Below, piece by piece: positions 55,525-64,000 of a DNA stretch of 64,000 nucleotides. The stretch comes from Batkoa obscura (lineage: Eukaryota > Entomophthoromycota > Entomophthoromycetes > Entomophthorales > Batkoaceae). Location: the NCBI GenBank assembly GCA_030770535.1, contig JASVEC010000060.1:62001-126000 (forward strand), given 5' to 3'. The position numbers and the translations under genes are program-made. The first letter of the stretch is position 1; every line of letters starts with the position of its first letter. The notes beneath the pieces are model-generated. The model was not told the origin of the DNA, made no database searches, and saw only the letters and a list, made by a program, of their open reading frames with translations.

Positions 55525-57328
55525 TCAACATAATGACTTATTATTTAGTGAAAGCACTGCAGTAGTTGGTGATTTAACTTTTGTGGTATCATTATTGGCG
55601 TCTACCCTCAGCTCTTTTAGTTCATTCTGTAACCTTTTAATTATCAATTGCTGTTCTTCAATAATATTAACTAACTCTTTTGAGCTCATTTTACTATAAT
55701 CCTTCGTTCCCTCTTCAGATTTGTCTGCAATTGTTCTAGGTGTAAATATAACATCATTTTGTATACTATCAATTAAAACTTGATATTCATCTTTATAGCT
55801 TAGTATTTTAAACGAACGTACCTAAAATAAAATAAGTATATGCTTTATTTAATAAATTATCTTAATTACCAAGAAAACAGCTTTAAATACTTGCCATTCA
55901 TCATTTTCTTTAATTATTATATAAAATTCTCCGTCTTTAACTTTTGGATAAAATTCTTTTAAAAATCCAATTATATTATAATATAAATCTTCTAATTTTA
56001 CTTGTTTATCATACCATATACCGTTTATCTTATATTCTTTAGTCTCATTTTTATTTATCAATATTATGTTCTCATTCTCATTAATTACAAACCCATGATC
56101 TTCATTTTCATCAATAAGACTATCTTCATACTTTGAGCACCCAATCTTACTCGTAATTTCTTTATTGACTTTGTAAAAATCAACAGTAACATCCATCTCT
56201 TTCCAAATACATGTTAGTTCCATTTGGTGATCCTGTAATTTTATATAGAATTCTGGAAAATAATTATTTTCATTTATAGAATCCATCTTATTGAACTTAA
56301 TTGTAAATGGAATATCTTCTTCTAAAAGATAAGTAGGGCACCTATGATTTTCATCATGGCCGTTTTTCGTAGTATATACTATGGATCCTGGATCAAACCG
56401 ATCGATTATAAATTTGTCTTCATCTTTCCTAGCTATAAAAAATCCATCATCCAAATGCTCAACATTTTTTGCAAACCTTAAAAGCGATATAATTGAACTC
56501 TTTTTTACTATTATTATTTTTGGCTTCTGCTGTCTTTTATTTAAACTCAAATGGGCTTTCTCCCTATTTTTTTGCTACAAGCTATTATTAAACTTATTAT
56601 AATTAAACTAAATTTACCTTATTTTTATGACTGAATGATACTTCCTTACTAATTTTTAGTGAACCTTTGGATATAGCTTTAACTATACTATTAAATTCCA
56701 TGCTATCTTTATTAACTGATTTTGGATTATTTTTTAAAAAGTACTCATGTTTAGAAATATCGTTGAACGCATCTTCTAAATTATTGTTTTCTTCCCCAAT
56801 TATTTCAAGTGAACCATTACTTATGGCCTTTACAAAACTTTCTAGTTCTATACTATTGTCATGATCTAATGACTTCCCTAATAAATGGTTCATAGATTTA
56901 TTTCTTCTGGATTCCTCATTTTTATCATTATCACGCTTCCTTGTTTTCTCCTTGTGTTTATTATTTTCCAATAAAGTATTCCTAAGCTGGAATTCTAAGT
57001 CTTTGCTTGAATAGGATCCAGTTTTTTTTGTATTTAATATGATTTCGCTTAAAGAACTTATGTTTCTGGCTGACCCTTCTTTTCTTTCCTCTAGATTCTC
57101 TTTATTTGTTTGGCTCAATTCAGGAAACTTTTCCTCTCTCCTTTTTATAAGTATACTAGTAAAAGGCGATTTATAAGCAATTATTTTATTATTGGGGTAA
57201 GGTGAAGGAACAAAACTTCTTTCTTTATGATATACACTTGACACTTCACCATAATCACTTCCTAACGTTGTTGCTTCAATTTCTTTTCCCAATGAATAAT
57301 CTTTATTATAATCATTCTTTTTGCTCAT
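55525..57328 (-). CDS. Hypothetical coiled-coil protein with an internal repeat
   Basis: Roughly 560 residues in three exons; I do not recognise it. The N-terminal third is polar (SLGKEIEATTLGSDYGE). Two copies of one motif lie about 55 residues apart, SIELESFVKAISNGSLEII and SMEFNSIVKAISKGSLKIS, with F-x-x-I/V-V-K-A-I-S-(N/K)-G-S-L in common. The middle has alternating strand-like blocks (DKFIIDRFDPGSIVYTTKNG, WKEMDVTVDFYKVNKE, VKDGEFYIIIKENDEWQVF). The tail is a predicted coiled coil, ELVNIIEEQQLIIKRLQNEL. No signal peptide, membrane helix or enzyme motif. Introns are near 56555-56640 and 55810-55868. Start is ATG 57326-57328, stop TGA 55525-55527. Continuity across introns and conserved repeats suggest a real, fast-evolving gene. 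Confidence 0.65.
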
Positions 57329-58037
57329 GCTATGGATTTAAAATAGATTTTTTGTTCAACTTAGATTTAATTTTATTTTATTGGTTCAATTCCTGACGCT
57401 TATTTTGCAGGTTGGGCAATTTTGACAGATTTTTAAGTGGGATAATTGTCCTAGATTTTTGAGGTATGGAAAGATTTAAACTAAAATGTCATTCAGTAAA
57501 TTAGTATCTATATTAACTTACCCAATAGTAGTCTAGTTTGTGAAATTAATTAGAACAAGAAAAGTCGACCTTAAAAGCAACAATTCTCGTTAAATGAGAT
57601 TCTTTTTAAGTTGATGTCCTAGTTAATACCAAGCAGGATCTTTGTATATTCTTTGTGTTAATAATAAAATAGTGCTTTTATCAGAAGACTATAATATATT
57701 ATGAACATTAATGTTTCTATGATTTCAGCATTATTTTTTAGAACATGTAAGTTTTGATTCTCTAATTTGTGCTTAAACCTTTTAAATATTTCCATCAATT
57801 GGTTGGAATTTAGAATAAGACTGCTTATTTTATAATGTTAAGCTTTATTCAAAGACCCATAATTAGCTTGTAAGCCAATTAAGGCTAACTTAACCCCAAT
57901 GTTGAATTCATTTGCTGATAGTTAGCCAATAATACTTGTTTATTATGTGTAGCTCTTGCTCCGAGTTCAAAGATAAAAATTATTCAAGAGTATTGATTCC
58001 TTTGCCTTTCTTTAAAAATTGAAAGAAATTGAATAAA
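57329..58037. other. Divergent spacer before eIF4A
   Basis: About 700 bp holding the upstream regions of both flanking genes; no distinct element found. Confidence 0.5.
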
Positions 58038-59389
58038 ATGAGCAGGTAATTGTAAAAAGGCTTATTTTATTTACAAAACTAACTCTATTTTTAGTACTGA
58101 AGCTACTAAAGATCAACTTAATGACATTAAGGAAGTTGAAATTGAAGTAATACTATTTATTAAGTTTTATAGCAGTGTATTAATTTTTTAGTCCAACCAT
58201 AACGAGGTTGTTGACAATTTCGATAACATGAACCTTAAAGAAGATCTTCTCCGTGGTATCTACGCCTATGGGTAAGAACTTTTGTATTATTTTATAGCCA
58301 ATTGATACTAATAAAAACTAAAGTTTTGAACGTCCTTCCGCCATTCAATCTCGTGCCATTTTGCCAATTGTTAGTGGAAGAGATGTTATTGCTCAAGCTC
58401 AATCTGGTACTGGTAAAACTGGTACTTTCTCCATTTCAGTCTTACAAAAAATAGACCCAGAAGTTAAGGCTGTTCAAGCTTTAATTCTTGCACCAACTCG
58501 TGAATTAGCTTCCCAAATTCAAAAAGTTGTTGTTGCTATTTCTGATTTCATGAGCCTTAACATTTACGGATGTATTGGTGGCACCAGTGTCCGTGATGAT
58601 GCTGCTAGCCTTGCAAATGGTGTTCAAATCGTTGTCGGTACTCCAGGTCGTGTATTCGATATGATTAACCGTGGGTACCTCAACACTGATAAACTTAAGA
58701 TGTTTGTTCTTGATGAAGCTGATGAAATGTTGTCCCGCGGTTTCAAGGATCAAATTTATGAAATTTTCCAAAGACTTCCAAGCACTACACAAGCAGTTTT
58801 ACTTTCTGCTACCATGCCTACTGATGTCCTTGAAGTTACTCAAAAGTTTATGCGTGATCCTATCCGTATTTTAGTTAAACGTGATGAATTAACTTTAGAA
58901 GGTATTAAACAATTCTATATCTCTTGTGAAAAAGAAGAATGGAAACTCGATACTCTTTGTGACCTTTATGAAACTATTACTGTTACTCAAGCTGTTATTT
59001 TTTGTAACTCAAGAAGAAAGGTTGAGTGGCTCACTGAAAAACTTAAGTCCCGTGAGTTCACTGTTTCCGCCATCCATGGTGATATGGAACAAAAAGAGCG
59101 TGAAGTTGTTATGAAAGAGTTCCGTTCCGGTTCTTCCCGTGTTCTTATTGCCACCGATCTTCTAGCTCGTGGTATTGATGTTCAACAAGTTTCCTTAGTT
59201 ATTAACTACGATCTTCCATCTAACCGTGAAAATTATATCCATCGTATTGGTCGTGGTGGTCGTTTCGGTCGTAAAGGTGTATCTATCAACTTTATCACTA
59301 CTGATGATGTTCGTATGCTCCGTGATATCGAACAATTCTATAACACTACTGTAGAAGAGATGCCTCTTAATGTTGCTGAACTTATCTAA
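58038..59389 (+). CDS. TIF1: eIF4A, translation initiation DEAD-box RNA helicase
   Basis: eIF4A unwinds 5' UTRs within eIF4F. All DEAD-box motifs are present: Q motif [26 protein letters not shown], Ia PTRELASQI, Ib TPGRVFD, II DEAD ([13 protein letters not shown]), [33 protein letters not shown] and [15 protein letters not shown]. The C-terminus, [14 protein letters not shown], is diagnostic of eIF4A rather than Fal1 or other paralogues. Three introns lie in the first 300 bp; the first follows ATG-AGC-AG. The last exon is 1.06 kb and uses many C-ending and CGT codons, marking strong expression. About 395 residues, the usual length. Confidence 0.95.
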
Positions 59390-59887
59390 TTTACCTCCCT
59401 TCCCTCTATAAAATACAAGGCTTTTTTTATAAATAGTTTTCATTTAAACAAAATATAGTACCTCTAGATGATAAAGTTTTATAAAACTAATGTTTTTTAT
59501 TTTATTGTTTGTATTAAAATAAATAAATGTTTGTTTTTATAAGGATAGATATTTTAATATTTTTTATTTTTTATAATTTTAAGCATCATCTGCAATGCAC
59601 CTTGTAGTTATTTTTTAATTCTAAGCAGATGTTTCAACATGTATTGATAAATATCCCACCTTGAAATAATTGTATATTATAGTTGTTTATTTTTATAATA
59701 TTATGGTTTCATGCATAAATATTAAACATTCTTTATTTTGCAAATAATTACTATGTCCCAATAAAACTAATACTAAAACTTTTGCTTAAATTCGAACTGG
59801 CCAATAAAATCCCATCTATCAGAGATCAGATTGAGATTGAAAGAAACAGATAATGCTAATTAAATAATATATTTTTTCATTTAAAAA
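59390..59887. other. Spacer between eIF4A and the small membrane-protein gene
   Basis: About 500 bp, AT-rich; nothing recognised. Confidence 0.5.
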
Positions 59888-60342
59888 ATGGTAATAAATA
59901 GATTAATCAACTAAAAAACAATGATTAAACACCAATATAGGGTGCTGTAAAACGTTACGAATATCCTAAACATGTATGGTAAGGAATAATCTTAGTTTAC
60001 TAAAGATTTAGAATTAATCGACAATTCAGGTCTCCGGCTGGTGGTTGGTGGGCACACCCCAAACAGTGGCGTCGTAATACTGCCATTGTGATGGCTGGTA
60101 TGACTGCTTTTATCGGCGTAGTTTGGAATTTTTCTGCTTCTAGAGAAGTAAGCTAATTTATTGGGTTAACAGAATTAATTAAACTAGTATTTTTAGTGGA
60201 GACATTACCCACCAAAGAGATGGATCCCTTCCATGTTATGGGCTTCCCAATTCAATGTAAGTTTTATCGTTATTTTTATTATTCAATTAATATTCTCAAA
60301 TAGGATCCTGACTGGAAACCTCCATCTAAATATTCTAAATAA
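59888..60342 (+). CDS. Tiny single-pass protein, probably mitochondrial inner membrane
   Basis: About 85 residues in four or five exons, too short and split to show as one frame. ATG 59888 is followed directly by an intron (59891-59940), then GAVKRYEYPKHVW, an intron, SPAGGWWAHPKQWRRNTAIV, a hydrophobic helix (VMAGMTAFIGVVWNF), SASREWRHYPPKRWIPSMLW and ASQFNDPDWKPPSKYSK. The pattern (PAGGWW-x-HP-x-x-W-x-x-NTA, one helix, then a Pro/Arg/Trp-rich tail) is like small fungal mitochondrial proteins that I recall as complex I accessory-like, but I cannot name the family firmly. Splicing of every intron keeps one frame through strongly non-random, Trp-rich peptide, so the gene is real. Confidence 0.75.
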
Positions 60343-60952
60343 ATATTAGACTAGTGAAATAAATAGTTATAAATCATTAAAGTTTACATGAGAGAATTTT
60401 TTATTAATAAGGTTCAGTTTAAATATGAAAATAATTGGTTTTTTAGAATATAGTATTATGCTATATAAATGTCTATTTCTTTCGATAACTCAGACACTAT
60501 TTATGGATTGATTTGAGCCTTTATATATACAATCTAGCTTAACAAATGGATAAAGTAAGTTATTAAAAGTTGGATCTGATGATATAATACACTATTCCTA
60601 CCTTAACTCAACATATCTATTGTTAAGTCAAAAAAGGATTACTTTTAAATAATAATAATACAGATTGTTTTGAATATGCCTCTTGAAGCTAATCAATTGA
60701 TTAATGAGATATCTAAATTTGACTTATATTAGTAAAAGATTATTAAAGAATCTATTGTTGACTAAAGTATCCATATTGTTTAGCCTAAATTTATCTTTAA
60801 TAGCAAACTGACTTATTATTGTAGACTTTTAATTATATTCTTTGAATTTCATATTATAGTAGCGCAATGTTATTAAAAATTACCCAAGTAATATTAAAAA
60901 TAAATTTATTCTATGACAATAAACTTATGGGAATAACTTAAGTATAAATTTC
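60343..60952. other. Spacer between convergent small gene and HEM3
   Basis: About 600 bp, AT-rich, with no coding region or repeat seen. Confidence 0.5.
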
Positions 60953-62007
60953 TTATTTACCAAAAGGAAGCTCAGTAACGTTCTCATTATGTCTTATAGA
61001 ATCCAATATTTCTCTAGCGCCTAACTTAAGTAATTCATCCGCGACTTTTTCACCAACTTTTTCTGCCTCGTCAACTCCATTAGAAACATCTTGCTCATGT
61101 GTATATTCAATAAACTTTTTACCATCTATACTAGCAACCATACCCCTTAAAGATAGCTTATTATCTTTAAAGGTAGTAGCTACACCAATTGGAACACTAC
61201 AACCTCCTTCAAGTTTACGCATCATTGCTCTTTCTGCAGTGCAACGAAGCCTAGTATCTCTGTGATCCAATTTGCTCAAGAGTTCAAGAGTATGTTCATC
61301 ATCCATTCTGCATTCTATGCCTAAGGCTCCTTGACCAACAGCATGAAGGGATAAATCGGGTGCTAATACTTGAGATATACGTGATTCCCAACCTAGTCTC
61401 TTCAAGCCAGCAACGGCTAATATCAAAGCATCATAAGGACCATTTTCATCATCTAACTTACTAATACGAGTGTTCAAATTACCTCTCTAATCATTATGGT
61501 ATATCTTAATAAAAATAATACAAGCAAACAAATAAAGATTATTACCACATCCTGAAATTCAAGGTTTGGGAAATTTCGTCTTAATTGAGAAATACGTCTA
61601 ACGGATGAAGTTCCAATCACTGAACCTTTAGGTAACTTATCTATAGTCAATCCTTTATTTTTTAAACTCATGACCACAGCGTCATGAGGATCCTCTCTTT
61701 CCATAACTGCTCCTAAAGCCATACCAGGTGGTAAAGTAGTGGGTAAATCTTTTAAGGAATGGACCACTAAATCTACGGTACCATCCTTTAAGGCCACTTC
61801 AAGCTCTTTGGTAAATAAACTCTTTTCTCCAATCTTTGATAGAGCTTTATCTAAAATTTTATCACCAATTGTGCTTATCTTTTCAAGTGATAAGTTTAGG
61901 TTGGGGTAAAGGGTATGTAATTCGCCCTTAACAAACTCAGCTTGCACTAAAGCCAACTGAGATTTACGAGTACCTATACAAATATTTTTTTCCATTTTAG
62001 TTATCAT
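60953..62007 (-). CDS. HEM3: HEM3, porphobilinogen deaminase
   Basis: Hydroxymethylbilane synthase joins four porphobilinogens in cytosolic haem synthesis. Exon 1 has [39 protein letters not shown] (the GDK-x-L-x-(D/K) loop), [33 protein letters not shown] and [15 protein letters not shown]. Exon 2 has [35 protein letters not shown] and the cofactor-attachment loop [11 protein letters not shown], whose Cys carries the dipyrromethane. All catalytic residues appear intact. One intron at about 61486-61543. Start is ATG 62005-62007 or, equally plausible, ATG 61993-61995 (MEKNICIG). About 330 residues. Presence of haem synthesis argues against an anaerobic neocallimastigomycete. Confidence 0.94.
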
Positions 62008-62395
62008 TGTTATAAAGAAATAAATGTTTATATTGAATGTTGGTTTTGATTTTATACTTTTTGATTTTTAGATTAAATAATTATACAATCAATCAATCCA
62101 AATCTCATCTATAAAATGAATTTAATTGATTGAATATAACCTCATTTGTCTAAGGATAATTTTAAGGGTTAAGGCTTTGAAACTTTTGTCAGTCTTGTTT
62201 CTAACTAGCTAATTATATTCGTCACTTTTGTCAGATTAACATTATATGTAAATTTATATTAATTTTTAATATAAACACAAAACAAATAATAGGATTAAAT
62301 AATGAAGTAAAAATAATGGGATTAAATGAGATAACAAGATGATACTTAGATATGTTTATAGATTTATTATAGCTTTTGTATATGTAAAGTTAATG
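62008..62395. other. Spacer between HEM3 and ALE1
   Basis: About 390 bp; upstream region of HEM3 and 3' flank of ALE1. Nothing else seen. Confidence 0.5.
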
Positions 62396-63862
62396 TCAAT
62401 TCATTTTTTTCACGTCTTTACCAAAACTAATTTCTTCAGGTTTGGGAGCATCACTAGAAATAGGATTTATTGAAGTAGGTGGTACTTTAGCAACTTTAAC
62501 CTTATTAGGTATGAATCTAAATATAAATAAAGATACAAATACAATAATATGAATGTAGAAATAGACAGATTTCAAAATAATATAAGAATCAGTGAAAGTT
62601 AATGAGAGGAAAGGAATTGTAAGATAATTTAAGGCAAAGCATGTTGATAAGGTACCAACTATATCATAAAGTGCTTTGATGAGCTTTGAATCATGAGATA
62701 AAACTACAGGACGAATAGTACGGCGCAACTTACGTGCTAACTCATTGATAAACCCACCAAATATAAAAGTTAAATAATAACCGGGATAAAATCCATGCCA
62801 TAAAGCAGAAGTAAAGAAGGTAGAAAGTTGTGCAAAAAAACTAGGCTTTGACCCGATTGGAGTTAATCTTAAATAAATATAATTTCTTAACCATAAGTTA
62901 GTTGCCATATTCCAATTTTCAAGTACCATCTTTAAATTATCTGGTACTTCTACTTTAGCAATATCTACATTTGAGATTCCTTTACTGTTTGAGCCATTGT
63001 ACCCGAACCCACTTAATATAAATGCGCCTTCGGCCAATGACCATACAAAGTAATATTTAAATCTTTCCAATAATGGAACCAAAGTTACATATCCTACTCT
63101 AACAACAAAAGGCTTACTCAAATACTCTGGAGTCAATAGCGTCTTTACGTTTAAATAAGGAGCAACGAAGATGGGAACAGTTGCACATATTATTCCAACA
63201 ACAAAGCATTTGACGGCCCTTAAAATAGTTGGAGGGAATAAAGAGCTATTATTATTAACTTTATTAAAATACTCCGCTCTTAAAAATTGTTGATAATCAA
63301 AGTAATCGAAAGCTGGCCCAACAAAAAAACCTCCAAAATAAAAAACATAGCCTAAAAAGTCTATAAAACTGGGTAATCGTTGAATTCTTCTTTCTATTTG
63401 ATATCCACTAAGTTGCTTTAAATCTCTTTGTCCATCATAAACATTGAATGCAAACATAGTTAATTTAATTGTCCATATCATTTGTGGTCCGGAATAATCC
63501 ATTTTAGCTAAACCGTAATCATAGTATTGTCTAAGAATATGGGTATAAGACATATGTATCATGGCCCATAAAAACACTAGTTTGGCACCTAATTCACCTT
63601 TAAAGGTGGATAATAATGTATATGTAACAACACAAGATAATAATAAGTGATATAATCCAATCAATTGATCGTGTATACATACGAATAAAAATAGTGTAGT
63701 AACTATTGAATATAAATTTTTACCAAATGTTGAAGATGTTGATATAAATTTAGCATAAAATAAAGCTACAGGATACGTTAACAAAATAGCTGCTATATAT
63801 TTTAGTTGATCTATAGGCAAGCTCAAACTTGTTGAAATATCGTAAAAAAATTGATGAAACAT
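62396..63862 (-). CDS. ALE1: ALE1-type MBOAT lysophospholipid acyltransferase
   Basis: Ale1/LPCAT3-type enzymes re-acylate lysophospholipids in the ER (Lands cycle). Single exon, 488 residues, with about ten hydrophobic helices. Family marks include QMIWTIKLTMFAFNVYDGQR, LPSFIDFLGYVFYFGGFFVG with PAFDYFDYQQFL, GFGYNGSNSKGISNVDIAKV, NWNMATNLWLRNYIYLRL (conserved Asn region) and TSALWHGFYPGYYLTFIFG, which carries the catalytic MBOAT His. The C-terminus is charged and cytosolic (KPEEISFGKDVKKMN); it ends in KKMN, lacking a clear KKxx ER-retrieval signal by one residue order. Start ATG 63860-63862. Confidence 0.92.
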   Translation of the reverse strand: MFHQFFYDISTSLSLPIDQLKYIAAILLTYPVALFYAKFISTSSTFGKNLYSIVTTLFLFVCIHDQLIGLYHLLLSCVVTYTLLSTFKGELGAKLVFLWAMIHMSYTHILRQYYDYGLAKMDYSGPQMIWTIKLTMFAFNVYDGQRDLKQLSGYQIERRIQRLPSFIDFLGYVFYFGGFFVGPAFDYFDYQQFLRAEYFNKVNNNSSLFPPTILRAVKCFVVGIICATVPIFVAPYLNVKTLLTPEYLSKPFVVRVGYVTLVPLLERFKYYFVWSLAEGAFILSGFGYNGSNSKGISNVDIAKVEVPDNLKMVLENWNMATNLWLRNYIYLRLTPIGSKPSFFAQLSTFFTSALWHGFYPGYYLTFIFGGFINELARKLRRTIRPVVLSHDSKLIKALYDIVGTLSTCFALNYLTIPFLSLTFTDSYIILKSVYFYIHIIVFVSLFIFRFIPNKVKVAKVPPTSINPISSDAPKPEEISFGKDVKKMN

Positions 63863-64000
63863 TTTTTATAATATAAAAAGGAGGTTACACTAAAAGAAAA
63901 ACAATTGTATATTTATACTGTTTTATTACAATATAATTCAATTATATCTATATAATTAAGTGGGGTATATACATTATTTAATTGGTTTGTGGTATTTAAT
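63863..64000. other. Upstream region of ALE1, window end
   Basis: 138 bp of AT-rich sequence; nothing recognised. Confidence 0.4.

Noticed and set aside
58505-58792. Minus-strand frame across eIF4A
   Set aside because: Shadow of a certain DEAD-box gene.

Overview
The window is nuclear DNA of an AT-rich, intron-rich fungus. Kingdom-level evidence is direct: a chitin synthase export chaperone (CHS7), a Bem1/Scd2 polarity scaffold with SH3, PX and PB1 parts, an Ede1-type endocytic scaffold, and striatin plus a GCK-III kinase. The genetic code looks standard: TAA, TAG and TGA all end recognisable proteins. Introns are short (about 31-70 nt), GT-AG, and numerous in some genes. A mitochondrial Twinkle helicase with an intact primase zinc finger, a TFB1M-type rRNA dimethylase and a short CHCHD4-like MIA40 are unlike yeast and most Dikarya. 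This suggests an early-diverging lineage with a very low-GC genome, for example Entomophthoromycotina; the lineage is inference.

Layout: 1-5.2 kb holds the 3' part of an unidentified helical-repeat gene, UFD1, and a gene-poor stretch with a possible decayed ORF split by a MITE. 5.3-13.9 kb holds BEM1-like, striatin and ATAD2/Yta7-like genes, all on the minus strand. 14-20 kb holds GPI2, MIA40, GAA1 and an SDR reductase; GPI2 and GAA1 act in the same GPI-anchor pathway. 21-26.3 kb holds two small heat-shock genes flanking an MLH3-like MutL gene, then CHS7. 28-38.4 kb holds EDE1, an AAAP amino-acid transporter and WBP11. 38.7-42.8 kb holds FMC1 and Twinkle head to head, then NAC-alpha. 43.6-53.8 kb holds RPC82, an uncharacterised ATP-grasp-like protein, an Alba protein, TFB1M and a GCK-III kinase. 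55.5-63.9 kb holds a coiled-coil orphan, eIF4A, a tiny probable mitochondrial membrane protein, HEM3 and ALE1.

Spacers are very AT-rich and mostly featureless. The exception is a family of about 100-bp MITEs with TGGGGATGT-like inverted ends and TA targets (four copies and a fragment), which looks like a Tc1/mariner-type non-autonomous family. No tRNA, rRNA or CRISPR was found. The most unusual observations are an MLH3 homologue whose ATPase motifs look lost while its endonuclease motif is kept, introns placed directly after the start codon in three genes, and an ATAD2-family ATPase without a bromodomain.
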